Source of the DNA: a virus
Strand: one strand, 5' to 3'
IMG/VR virus record: IMGVR_UViG_3300028844_002497
Span: 1 to 64,000 of that record
DNA: 64,000 nucleotides
Shown in pieces: positions 8,390 to 16,722 of the stretch; the first letter of the stretch is position 1; the number at the start of each line of letters is the position of its first letter. A model generated the notes under the pieces. It ran no database searches, was not told the DNA's origin, and saw only the letters and a list, made by a program, of their open reading frames with translations. The position numbers were made by a program, and so were the translations under genes.

Positions 8390-9274
8390 CTATGTTCCTT
8401 TTAATATATTTACTATTTCATCATATTCTATTTTTACAACGCCATTATATTTATTTTTAAACTTTAACATGTCGTTCCGTACATTTAATGACTCAAACAA
8501 TTCTGTTCTTTGAAATCTTTCCCATCCTGTATACTTAGGTCTTTTTATTTGTTCCCAGTGTTGTTGATTATATATTACATGTTTTGCCGGTACAGAATCT
8601 TTATCTTGTGTTTTATTTGAAACTAATTTTTGTACATAAGGTTCTTCTAAAAACGCAAGTACTTGTTCTGCGGTATATGATCCAAAGTCACTTGTACCTT
8701 TAATACCTTGTAAGTCAAACCATGTTGCGTAAGTATTAATACGTTCATATTCTGTCCAGTACCACGTGTCATTTATCTTTTCTACATAAGGTTCGTTAGA
8801 CATCACAACTGTTCCGTCAATCATACTGGCACCTAACATTGTGCTAGTCATTCTAAATTCACAACATTTTGATTCTTCACATACTTCTATCATTCTACCA
8901 CTAACAACAAAATCTTCTAAATCTAGGTCAACAATTACAGGTTCAATGTTATGTTTCTTACACCATTCAAATGCATATTTTGTATCATGTCCGTTCCATT
9001 TAAAATCTTTACCATAACTTAATATTGCTGTAGTAAAAGGAACACCTGCATCTAAGAAACAATTTACTGCATATTCTCCATCAGATCCGCCACCATATAA
9101 ACAAGTAATCGGTGAGTCAGCAGTTTCATAAATGATTTGTGCGGCTTTCACACTTTCATCATAATAAGATCCTGCTTTATAATCAGTACAAGGCTTTACT
9201 ATACTTTTGTATGTGTCCCCATGTCCTGTAAATGACAGCCATTCTCCATAAGATACTTTTGCTCTCGGTTGCAT
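8390..9274 (-). CDS. PP-loop (adenine nucleotide alpha-hydrolase-like) protein
   Basis: This protein has 294 residues. ITCLYGGGSDGEYAVNCF (about 56-73) sits where PP-loop ATPases carry SGGxDS, and is followed by strands TTAILSYG and EPVIVDLDLEDF, as expected of an asparagine-synthase or ExsB-like HUP fold. Both serines of the canonical loop are replaced by glycine (GGGSDG), so ATP pyrophosphatase activity may be altered. Such enzymes activate a carboxyl or amide group by adenylation, for example to form amides. There is no glutaminase domain. The ATG directly follows the stop of the upstream gene, consistent with one operon. It may act in amide formation on a sugar or amino-acid substrate of the island, but this is inferred. 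Confidence 0.65.
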   Translation of the reverse strand: MQPRAKVSYGEWLSFTGHGDTYKSIVKPCTDYKAGSYYDESVKAAQIIYETADSPITCLYGGGSDGEYAVNCFLDAGVPFTTAILSYGKDFKWNGHDTKYAFEWCKKHNIEPVIVDLDLEDFVVSGRMIEVCEESKCCEFRMTSTMLGASMIDGTVVMSNEPYVEKINDTWYWTEYERINTYATWFDLQGIKGTSDFGSYTAEQVLAFLEEPYVQKLVSNKTQDKDSVPAKHVIYNQQHWEQIKRPKYTGWERFQRTELFESLNVRNDMLKFKNKYNGVVKIEYDEIVNILKGT

Positions 9275-11056
9275 TTAGTTATGAAACTCCGTGTCATCAA
9301 AATTAGGGCTCCATGTTAGTTTCATATATGTTTCTCTATTGTGTTCTAATATAGGCATCATCTTTTCATACATATCATGTAGTTCTGTTATAGGTTTGTC
9401 TAAAATTGATTTAATCAACTCTAGTATTTTTCTTAAACGTTCTCCGTGATCTTCTATTTCATCATAACTCTCGTCCCAAAACATATCAAACGTTTGATAG
9501 CCAGACTCTTTAAGATATTTTAAACAATGGGGCGGTGCCAATAATATAAACGGTTTCATATATTGCATTGGTTGCAATACTTTTTCACTATAGTTTGCAC
9601 ATGATTGTGCGAATCTAGTTTCTGTTACAATATCTACAAATACATCTCTATAGAAGTTTCCTAGCATAGTTTCTTTTGTATTATATAACGATGGTGTTTG
9701 TCCGTCTTTGTATTCTGCTACATTAGGCCAAATTGCATCTTGTGAATCAATACCTACGTCACTTGGTTTGTCTACGATATAAGGTGCATTTGCTTGACAC
9801 TTTGCATTGTTAGTAACTAACTGTTCATAAACTTCAGGTGATGTTGTGATCCATTGGTCGATTTCAAAATATAAATTGTCTTTTACGACATCAAGTGAGT
9901 CACTAAAATACCAACTTAAGTATCCATTTTCTCCTGCTAAAAAATTTGCAAGAATCTGACGATGTTTTGTAAATCTCCAGTTTAATGAAATAAAATGTTT
10001 ATTAAACTTGTGCTTATGAAAATCTTGTTTTATTAACTGGTTAAGTCCTACAATAGGACGTTGTGACATAACATACAAGTCTTTACATTCTAAATTTAAT
10101 GTGTTAGCATAGTGAGGATATGATTCTTTGATTCCATACTCGCCAGTATTTACTGTAATCATCCATGGCATAATGCCATTGCGATGTTGATAACGTTGGA
10201 TAGCATCTAATTCTTTAGAACGCATTCGGTTTTTGTCTTCAGGATGAGAAAACTCACTATAGAATCCTTGCGTAAATTCTTCTCCATCATAGTATGAACA
10301 CATAGGCTCAAACAACCAAAATGTCAATCCATATTGATTGATCATATCTCTGCCCCAATCGTCATGTTCTATAGTATCTAGTTCTTTAATATAACCATTA
10401 TGCATATACACATAATCAAATTGTTGTTGATCTCTGACTGGATTAACTTGAGGTATAATTGATGTCTGTATAAATGGATGTGTCGTTTCAGGTTTGTCGT
10501 TTTGATTAGGTACAATAACAGGAAACAAATGTTCTAGTTGACCTACATAAGATTCTTTACCTACTAACTGAACAAAATACATTTTCTTTTTGCCTACATT
10601 TGCAAATGATACTTTTCTATCTGCCCAAAACTTAAACCAATCTCCCTTTTTCCAATTAGTATGAGGTGTGCCATCAATTTCTAATAAATGACCCGGTTGC
10701 CAATCTTCTAACATTAGCAAACCAATTATTACATCATCAGGATCTGCTTTGTTTTCTATGCAATAATCTGTAGTTGTAGGTACATGCGGAGGAATAACAT
10801 CATATTGACTCAAACGAACAAATTTAAGACCTTGATCATGCAAACCAAACACTCTTTCTATTTCTCTTGCCCACTGCGGAATTATCGGATCATCATATTC
10901 TTCTACTGTAAAGTTAATTGCTGTGTTCGTTAAGTAACCTTCTTTATGATAAAGTGATACTCTTTCCGTTGATAATGTAGGGCGAGTATAAGGCAACAAC
11001 TTGTGTTCTTTTTGCCACGTTACTCCAAAGTGACCTCTTTCAGTTTCAGTACTAAT
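9275..11056 (-). CDS. Oxygenase-like domain fused to GT10/exostosin-like glycosyltransferase region
   Basis: The N-terminal quarter has a cupin/2OG-oxygenase-like pattern (IPPHVPTT, then PGHLLEID, GDWFKFWADRKVSFANVG and YFVQLVG) that matches the stand-alone protein at 15061. The C-terminus has the block FVDIVTETRF, SEKVLQPMQYMKPFILLAPP, LKESGYQTFDMFWDESYD, shared with the proteins at 20174 and 22417 and reminiscent of fucosyltransferase-type (GT10) nucleotide-sugar sites. The frame extends to a GTG at 11161, but that would overlap the upstream gene by 110 nt and lacks a spaced ribosome binding site. An AAAGGAG at 11063-11069 points six nt ahead of an in-frame ATT at 11056 that overlaps the upstream TAG, so a rare ATT start is preferred here. 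A hydroxylase-glycosyltransferase fusion acting on one acceptor is the likely role. Confidence 0.65.
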   Translation of the reverse strand: MSTETERGHFGVTWQKEHKLLPYTRPTLSTERVSLYHKEGYLTNTAINFTVEEYDDPIIPQWAREIERVFGLHDQGLKFVRLSQYDVIPPHVPTTTDYCIENKADPDDVIIGLLMLEDWQPGHLLEIDGTPHTNWKKGDWFKFWADRKVSFANVGKKKMYFVQLVGKESYVGQLEHLFPVIVPNQNDKPETTHPFIQTSIIPQVNPVRDQQQFDYVYMHNGYIKELDTIEHDDWGRDMINQYGLTFWLFEPMCSYYDGEEFTQGFYSEFSHPEDKNRMRSKELDAIQRYQHRNGIMPWMITVNTGEYGIKESYPHYANTLNLECKDLYVMSQRPIVGLNQLIKQDFHKHKFNKHFISLNWRFTKHRQILANFLAGENGYLSWYFSDSLDVVKDNLYFEIDQWITTSPEVYEQLVTNNAKCQANAPYIVDKPSDVGIDSQDAIWPNVAEYKDGQTPSLYNTKETMLGNFYRDVFVDIVTETRFAQSCANYSEKVLQPMQYMKPFILLAPPHCLKYLKESGYQTFDMFWDESYDEIEDHGERLRKILELIKSILDKPITELHDMYEKMMPILEHNRETYMKLTWSPNFDDTEFHN

Positions 11057-11672
11057 GTTGTACTCCTTTACTAAAAATTTCGTATGTTGATAAGTTTGGA
11101 TAGTCTTTGTATGTCCATTTCTTAGGCGCTCTATAGATTGCTTCAGAAAATTTATCAACACCTAACTGTGCAGTTTCATATGTCATTTGATAATGATAAC
11201 CAAATAATTGTATTTGTTGATCTGCCCAAGGAGACTCTAACTCTGGACGACCATCGTATCTAATCTGTCTTAGTATATCAGCATCTTCAGCATTGTCAAG
11301 TAATATAATTCCACCTTTGCCCAAACTTAAATGTTTTTTAAGTTGAAAACTAATACACATCATAGTTGAAGGAATATATGAATTCTTTTCCCATAAGACT
11401 GCGGCATCATAGATGTTAGTGTTACCTATAATATATTTGTCTGCCCAGTGTTCATCAGTAAAGTTCCACTCTAAATTTAGTTTTTCAAATGTCATAGGTA
11501 CTGACAAGTATGTCCACTTAGGACATGTGTATTGATAATCAAACTTAGTATCACCTTCATTTAGCAATCGCAAACACAATTCAATACCATGTGTACAACA
11601 ATCAACTGCTACGGCATAAGGTGATCCGAAGAAGTCTGATACTTTTTGTTCTAATTCTAATATTGGATTCAT
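11052..11672 (-). CDS. Truncated DegT/DnrJ/EryC1-type PLP-dependent protein
   Basis: These 206 residues match the large-domain half of sugar aminotransferases: VAVDCCTHGIEL (22-33), the IYDAAV Asp-Ala-Ala motif (88-92, Asp89 would hold the pyridine nitrogen), and SFQLKKHLSLGKGG (108-121), where Lys113 aligns with the PLP lysine. The family is usually about 360-400 residues; the C-terminal small domain is missing, yet the end reads as a natural terminus (KKWTYKDYPNL) and not as a disrupted frame. It could dimerise to a minimal enzyme, or may only bind PLP. It sits between the B12 radical SAM gene (4-nt overlap) and the oxygenase-glycosyltransferase gene. Likely role: installing or sensing an amino group on a keto-sugar; activity uncertain. 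Confidence 0.7.
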   Translation of the reverse strand: MNPILELEQKVSDFFGSPYAVAVDCCTHGIELCLRLLNEGDTKFDYQYTCPKWTYLSVPMTFEKLNLEWNFTDEHWADKYIIGNTNIYDAAVLWEKNSYIPSTMMCISFQLKKHLSLGKGGIILLDNAEDADILRQIRYDGRPELESPWADQQIQLFGYHYQMTYETAQLGVDKFSEAIYRAPKKWTYKDYPNLSTYEIFSKGVQH

Positions 11673-13993
11673 GGTAATAGTTTAGGATCAAATTTAGAGA
11701 CAAGTTTTGGTTTGCCCACTTGAGGTTTCTTTTTAATAATTGAGTCTAATGAAATTGCTTGTTCCATTTCTGCTTTTTCAGGCAAGTCTAAATCTTTTGT
11801 GTTATCTCGTCTTTCTGCTTTTTCTGCAAGTGTTACAATATATTGATCAGTCTCTGACCAATCACCTTTACCTTTCCAATTTAATTCAAATGAAAAGTCA
11901 ATACTTTCATTTAGTTCTTCTTCTTCACGTAGTAAATCAGTAAAGTCTTGTCCTGATCTGCCTTCGTTAACGTCCCAGTCTGCTTTTGCTAACTTTCTTG
12001 CACGTTTGGCAGTGTTTGCTTGTATACGTGAATAGTCTTGTGCGTAGAATGGACCCTTACGTCCTCCGTTTTCTGGAGTTTCTCTGTCATCATATGGATT
12101 ATCTATTTGTTCAAATTTCATTTTAAAATCTGCTTTCCATACACCGTCATCATCAATTTTAAAAGTATAATCTGCGTTGAACATTCCCGGACCATATTGT
12201 TGTCCAAACTCTTTTAAATCTATTTCAGGATTAAATCTAATGTTTGCAGTATATCCGCCTCTTGCTCTCCAAAGATTTCTTAAGAAAGGCCAAATTTCAT
12301 TAACAAGATGGTTAGCAAAAACATTATAATTTCCGTTTTTATCTTTAATATTTTCTTTAATAATGTGATAATCAAATTCTTCATAAGGCACATCCTTTTT
12401 TGCTTTTTCATTATCTAATACAATATGATAGTGTTCTTTCTTTAGATTGTCTCTAACAGGATAAGTAACAGGTACTTCTGACATACCCTCAAAGAAGTCT
12501 AAGAACATATGAATAAGTTTAACTCTCATCATTACATGAGTGCCGCCCATCTTAAAGTCATTTGATATCCAATGTCCTTGATACTTGTGCCAAGAAATAT
12601 TGTATGCATGTGGATTCTGTCCGACAATCGTTTCAGGGCCTAGTCCGTATCCAACACCGAGTCCTGCGTTGTTCATGTTGTTGTCTTTATTACGCCACAT
12701 AAATGTCATAGTGTCTGAATAGTCTTGGTAGTCTTCTGTTGGGAAGCCTACGATCCAGTTAGTTGCACACCAAATGCCTACTTTCTTACAGTCAATAAAG
12801 TTTTGTTCCATTGCTTCAACAGTTACGCCTTTGTGCATGTCATCTAATACTTTCTGTGAGCCTGACTCACAACCTAGATTAAACATGATGCAACCACCGT
12901 CTGCTAAGTCTTGTAGATATTCTAAGTCCATACGTTTATCGCAACGTGCATAACCAGTCCATCTAACTTTAAGTCCTTTGGCTTTACATGCAAGTGCAAA
13001 TGCTCTTAACTCTTTAACGTTACCATTAATGAGTGAGTCAATAAACCAAATAACATCTGTGCCTTTATTATAATACAACCATTCGATTTCGTCAATCAAA
13101 TCTACTGCCTGTCTTTGTCTATATCTCCAGAAGTGAGTTTCTTCGCAGAATGTACATTTAGCAGTACAGCCTCGACTGAACTCAGAGTTGACACCATTAG
13201 GTACATCATATAAACTAAAGTCAATGGACTCATAATCTGGCATAGGTAAGTTATTGATATTGATTCTTTCACTTTCTTCTTGGTCTAATATCTTTGTACT
13301 TTCATGTTCGATGCCATCTTCGATTTCTTCTAACATGACTAGTAAATTCTTTTCACCTTCTCCAATCACAACATAATCGTAATAGTCTTGTATGTCAAAC
13401 CAACTCTTATGTACATTAGGTCCACCTACACTAATCTTAATGCTTGGATCTCTTTCTTTAATCTCTTTCATCATGTACTTGCTTGGTTCTTCTGAGATAT
13501 AATATAATGAGAAACCAACAACACTAGGCTTCATCTCTAAGATTCTTTCGATTTGTTCATCAAGTAAAGGTTTGAGTACAGGATGTATATCTTGGTAATA
13601 TGATTCAGGTAGCCAATGCCATGATGACGATGGATCCCAAAGTCTGAACGGGAGTTTTTCGTTTGGTTGCCAATCTGCTCTATAGTCTCTATACGCCATT
13701 GCGTTTAAGTCTATAATAGTTGTTTCAAACCCTGATGCTTTTGCAATACCTGATAGTCGTGCAAGTGAAAACGGAGGCATGTAGGGAGACCATTCAGGAC
13801 ACAAAACTAATACCATAGTAGTTTCACGTGTTTTGTAATCTACGTAAACAGGTGTTAAGTTCTTTTGTTGTGCTGGTTTAGCATAGGGTGCTATCGCCAT
13901 CATCATGTCGTGGTGTCTTGCGTCACCTACATCTGTCGGCGGTTTAGGCTTTGGTTCATTTTTTCTTGCTAAAGATTGTAGTGTAAAATCCAT
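11669..13993 (-). CDS. Cobalamin-binding-type radical SAM protein
   Basis: A Rossmann/B12-binding-like domain (about residues 70-235 counted from an upstream TTG at 14032: VLVLCPEWSPYMPPFSLARL, VVGFSLYYIS, SVGGPNVHKS, YVVIGEGEKNL) precedes the radical SAM cluster motif RGCTAKCTFC (Cys 289, 293, 296). A TIM-barrel-like region and a long C-terminal extension to about residue 787 follow. The classical cobalamin DxHxxG motif is not visible, so cobalamin may be bound base-off without a histidine or not at all. Such enzymes typically methylate or rearrange unactivated carbons. The TTG start has no good ribosome binding site; the ATG at 13993 follows GGGAG (about 14 nt upstream) and is preferred. 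The substrate is unknown. Confidence 0.85.
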   Translation of the reverse strand: MDFTLQSLARKNEPKPKPPTDVGDARHHDMMMAIAPYAKPAQQKNLTPVYVDYKTRETTMVLVLCPEWSPYMPPFSLARLSGIAKASGFETTIIDLNAMAYRDYRADWQPNEKLPFRLWDPSSSWHWLPESYYQDIHPVLKPLLDEQIERILEMKPSVVGFSLYYISEEPSKYMMKEIKERDPSIKISVGGPNVHKSWFDIQDYYDYVVIGEGEKNLLVMLEEIEDGIEHESTKILDQEESERININNLPMPDYESIDFSLYDVPNGVNSEFSRGCTAKCTFCEETHFWRYRQRQAVDLIDEIEWLYYNKGTDVIWFIDSLINGNVKELRAFALACKAKGLKVRWTGYARCDKRMDLEYLQDLADGGCIMFNLGCESGSQKVLDDMHKGVTVEAMEQNFIDCKKVGIWCATNWIVGFPTEDYQDYSDTMTFMWRNKDNNMNNAGLGVGYGLGPETIVGQNPHAYNISWHKYQGHWISNDFKMGGTHVMMRVKLIHMFLDFFEGMSEVPVTYPVRDNLKKEHYHIVLDNEKAKKDVPYEEFDYHIIKENIKDKNGNYNVFANHLVNEIWPFLRNLWRARGGYTANIRFNPEIDLKEFGQQYGPGMFNADYTFKIDDDGVWKADFKMKFEQIDNPYDDRETPENGGRKGPFYAQDYSRIQANTAKRARKLAKADWDVNEGRSGQDFTDLLREEEELNESIDFSFELNWKGKGDWSETDQYIVTLAEKAERRDNTKDLDLPEKAEMEQAISLDSIIKKKPQVGKPKLVSKFDPKLLP

Positions 13994-14054
13994 ACGTTGA
14001 TTGTTTACTCCCGTTACATGTATATTTAACAAAATTTGACACCTATGATATTTT

Positions 14055-14070
14055 TAACGGGTGCCCGTTA
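14055..14070. promoter_or_regulatory. Palindrome between divergent genes (operator-like)
   Basis: TAACGGG and CCCGTTA form a perfect 7-bp inverted repeat around a 2-base loop, in the short interval between the minus-strand radical SAM gene and the plus-strand amidinotransferase gene. It is GC-richer than its surroundings and has no U-tract on either side, so it is not a standard terminator. It lies just upstream of a late-promoter-like ACTAAATA. A regulator-binding site controlling the divergent pair is plausible but unproven. Confidence 0.35.
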
Positions 14071-14074
14071 CCAT

Positions 14075-14082
14075 ACTAAATA
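14075..14082 (+). promoter_or_regulatory. Late-promoter-like site (ACTAAATA) for the plus-strand pair
   Basis: ACTAAATA differs by one base from the T4-type late consensus TATAAATA (NATAAATA in marine relatives) in its ATAAATA core. It ends 23 nt before the ATG at 14106, the same spacing as other candidates here. An AGGAG lies between it and the start. A matching TCTAAATA occurs at 34127-34134 on the other strand. Confidence 0.4.
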
Positions 14083-14105
14083 TTAACATAGGAGTAGATA
14101 ATAGT

Positions 14106-15068
14106 ATGTATAGCAAAAATGAGTGGGGAAAATTAAAGAAGGTAGTCGTAGGTATTGCAGACAATGCACGTATACCAGAAGTTGACTCCAGCCTTCGACA
14201 TATCAATTATGCTGACGTAAAAGATGAACTAGACATTCCTACAGGGAAGTACCCCCAAATTGTCGTTGATGAAGCAAATGAAGATTTAGAAACATTTGCT
14301 GACTTTTTGAGAAAAGAAGGCGCTGAGGTAGTAAGACCTGACATCACAGAATGTAACTATTACAACTACTGTCCGCGGGATTCCGTTATCGTTTATAAAG
14401 ACAAGGCTATTGCTACTCCTATGCCACTAAGGGCTAGGCGAAATGAATACCAAGCATATGAACGTCATTTAGAAAATGTACATCCTTATGATATTATACG
14501 CAGTGATGATCTTTACAATACAAACTGTTTAGGAGATCCGGATGTATTAGCATTAACAGAAGCAGAACCGGCGTTTGATGCCGCTAATGTGTTACGTGCT
14601 AACGATGATTTGTTATACTTAGTTTCTAACTCAGGTAATAAATCAGGAGCAAGTTTATTACAAAGTATTGTTGACGGTAAAGTACATACAGTAGAGGGTA
14701 TATATAGTTATATGCACTTAGACTCAACTGTGTGCTTTCTTAGAGACGGTTTGATGCTACTTAACCCAAGCAGAGTTAAAAGTGTTGATCAATTACCAGA
14801 ACCATTCAGACATTGGGATTACATTATGTGTCCAGAACCTGTACCAATTGGACACTATCAGAATTATCGTAATTCATCTAACTGGGTAAGTATGAACTTA
14901 TTCTCAGTTAACTCAAACTTAGTTGCATTAGAAGAACGACAAGAACCTCTTAGAAAAGAATTAGAGAAACACGGCATTGAGTGTGCTATGTTGCCTATGA
15001 GACATGCAATCACATTGGGCGGATGTTTTCATTGTGTAACTAACGACTTAATACGTGAAGATGATTAA
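14106..15068 (+). CDS. Glycine/arginine amidinotransferase-family protein
   Basis: The ATG at 14106, preceded by AGGAG, is preferred to the GTG at 14061. The 320-residue product has the amidinotransferase signatures CPRDSVIVY, EPAFDAANVLR (Asp158), YMHLDSTVCFL (His204) and GGCFHCVTND (Cys310). These line up with the Asp-His-Cys catalytic residues of animal GATM and StrB1-type enzymes. The family moves an amidino group from arginine to an amine such as glycine or an aminocyclitol, through a covalent Cys-amidino intermediate. The length is close to bacterial members. It is followed, with an 8-nt overlap, by a small oxygenase-like gene. In this context it may add a guanidino group to an amino sugar, or release ornithine from host arginine; the acceptor is not shown. 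Confidence 0.88.
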   Translation: MYSKNEWGKLKKVVVGIADNARIPEVDSSLRHINYADVKDELDIPTGKYPQIVVDEANEDLETFADFLRKEGAEVVRPDITECNYYNYCPRDSVIVYKDKAIATPMPLRARRNEYQAYERHLENVHPYDIIRSDDLYNTNCLGDPDVLALTEAEPAFDAANVLRANDDLLYLVSNSGNKSGASLLQSIVDGKVHTVEGIYSYMHLDSTVCFLRDGLMLLNPSRVKSVDQLPEPFRHWDYIMCPEPVPIGHYQNYRNSSNWVSMNLFSVNSNLVALEERQEPLRKELEKHGIECAMLPMRHAITLGGCFHCVTNDLIREDD

Positions 15069-15645
15069 AGGTACTGTAGAAGTTACATGGACTAAAGAAG
15101 ATTACATGAATCTTCCTTGGTTTACAAATGATGTACATGAAGAAAAGTTTAATGCAACAGTGGATACATCAAAATACGATGTTGGTGTTTCTATGTGTTT
15201 TGAAGACTTACCCGAAGTCTTTCATAAAGTTGTAGAAGAATTTGACTTTTTAGATAATATCGTTATCGCAATTAATAAACTTGAAGTAGGTAAAATCTTA
15301 CCTTATCATGTTGACAGATTTATGTCATACAAACAAAGAAACAATATCAGTGACAATCAACCAATTGAACGTTTAATTGTGTTCTTACATGAACAAAAGA
15401 AAGGTCATCAATTGTGGATAGAAGATCAAGTATGCACAGGTCCTGCAGGTTCATACTTTGGCTGGGAACAAAATACTGAGCATATGGCCGCTAATCTAGG
15501 TAATGAAAATAGATATATCATGCAAGTTACAGGCATTACTAAGAATAGAGTTAAAGAACCTCAGTTACCAACTGACGGGGAAGCCTCTTTAAATTGTTAC
15601 GGTGATGTTGTTATATATCGTAACGGTATTTGGGTCAGACCTTAA
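15061..15645 (+). CDS. Small aspartyl/asparaginyl hydroxylase-like (cupin) protein
   Basis: This protein has about 194 residues. A core of IVFLHEQKKGHQLWIEDQV, then GSYFGWEQNTEHMAANLG and YIMQVTG, has the double-stranded beta-helix rhythm of 2OG/Fe(II) oxygenases and matches the N-terminal domain of the protein at 9275. ILPYHVDRF could give the first metal His and Asp, and EHMAANLG the distal His. The upstream GTG at 15055 is possible, but the ATG at 15061 overlaps the amidinotransferase stop by 8 nt in a typical coupled arrangement and is preferred. The role is probably hydroxylation of the amidinotransferase product or of a related island intermediate; inferred only. Confidence 0.65.
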   Translation: MIKGTVEVTWTKEDYMNLPWFTNDVHEEKFNATVDTSKYDVGVSMCFEDLPEVFHKVVEEFDFLDNIVIAINKLEVGKILPYHVDRFMSYKQRNNISDNQPIERLIVFLHEQKKGHQLWIEDQVCTGPAGSYFGWEQNTEHMAANLGNENRYIMQVTGITKNRVKEPQLPTDGEASLNCYGDVVIYRNGIWVRP

Positions 15646-15842
15646 GCCTGTTTATCTAACATACCTAACTGCTTTTGCAGTATTTCTATTTCTCTTTTAA
15701 GATGTAACTTGTCGAATTTTTCTTTTTGAATGATGGAGTCATCAACTCGGTTAGTATAGTCATTAGATATTTGTTTGTCTAATGCTCTGTGTCTGTCCAT
15801 TAATGTTGCTAGTCTATTACGCAGTGATTCTTTTGAACTCAT
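15642..15842 (-). CDS. DUF465-like small helical protein
   Basis: This 66-residue, highly charged protein is predicted to be all alpha: RNRLATLMDRHRALDKQI, then a short linker, then KLHLKREIEILQKQLGML. That helix-turn-helix layout with an HRxLD motif and a KxEI/LQ second helix is typical of DUF465/YdcH-type proteins common in proteobacteria. A strong AGGAGG ribosome binding site precedes the ATG. It converges on the plus-strand oxygenase gene with a 4-nt overlap. Its biochemical role is unknown. Confidence 0.65.
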   Translation of the reverse strand: MSSKESLRNRLATLMDRHRALDKQISNDYTNRVDDSIIQKEKFDKLHLKREIEILQKQLGMLDKQA

Positions 15843-15891
15843 CTTTGGGGTTCCTCCTATATTTTTTAATGCTTGTTCTAATACTTAGTCA

Positions 15892-16722
15892 CTAAGGTCT
15901 GCGTAAAATAGTTTTCTTCTTTGCGATTGCATCAACAATATATTGTCCTAATTGAGCATGGCCAACTTGAGACGGATGAGAATCATGTGGTACTCCACCT
16001 ATTCTATCATATTCCCATCGATGACATCTAGTTTGATCTATATCATCTTCTAGCATTGGGAAACGATTGTATATATAGTCTTGTATTTCTTGCGGCATTG
16101 CTAAAACATATTGATTAAAATACCAATAGTAACACGTAATTCCTTTACTAGTTAAAAAATCATACAAGAATCCCATATGAAATAACCAAGTATACATTCC
16201 TTCTTGGTCAGTATAAGTTCTATATCTACTTTGACCTTGTTTGATAACATCAGGATTATTATGATTTTCAGCAAATGATATAAGACCGTGGGGATTTACC
16301 TTTGCCCATCTATCTAAATTATGTAAAACATCATAATTATTATCATTTATTACTTGTCCATGCCAAATATCTTCACTCTGCATAGGTGACACATGATATC
16401 TTTTTTGAAAATCATCTTGTTCTTCTTTTGTAGGAACATAATATTCATATCTGTCTTCACATGACCATTGAATAACAACTGTAGTGTTTTTTAAAGTTTC
16501 TTCGTCTTGTTGATTAACCCAATCAAATGTAGTTCTGCATATACGTTGATTACTTCCACAACCTTCAGCAAGATTTACGCATCTATCAAAGTTCATTAGT
16601 TTTTTTACATGTGCAGGCCAAACAATCTCATCATGCAAATACTTTAGGTGTTCTTTACTACCAGGATTATCTAATCCGCCGCCATATGTCCAACTACAAC
16701 CGTTAACGAATAGTGTTTTCAT
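15892..16722 (-). CDS. SGNH hydrolase-like protein
   Basis: In this 276-residue protein, block I is KTLFVNGCSWTYGGG with a serine nucleophile, an Asn/Gly-containing stretch NLAEGCGSNQRICR lies near residue 52-65, and a VVIQWSCEDRYE strand follows. The C-terminus has PHDSHPSQVGHAQLGQYI, giving the Asp and His of block V (DxHP). This is a complete set of SGNH landmarks. No signal peptide is present. It overlaps the 124-residue gene upstream by 20 nt. It may be a sugar O-acyl esterase or acyltransferase working on the island's product. It is one of three SGNH proteins here and is closer in pattern to the one at 18974 than to the one at 7630. Confidence 0.8.
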   Translation of the reverse strand: MKTLFVNGCSWTYGGGLDNPGSKEHLKYLHDEIVWPAHVKKLMNFDRCVNLAEGCGSNQRICRTTFDWVNQQDEETLKNTTVVIQWSCEDRYEYYVPTKEEQDDFQKRYHVSPMQSEDIWHGQVINDNNYDVLHNLDRWAKVNPHGLISFAENHNNPDVIKQGQSRYRTYTDQEGMYTWLFHMGFLYDFLTSKGITCYYWYFNQYVLAMPQEIQDYIYNRFPMLEDDIDQTRCHRWEYDRIGGVPHDSHPSQVGHAQLGQYIVDAIAKKKTILRRP

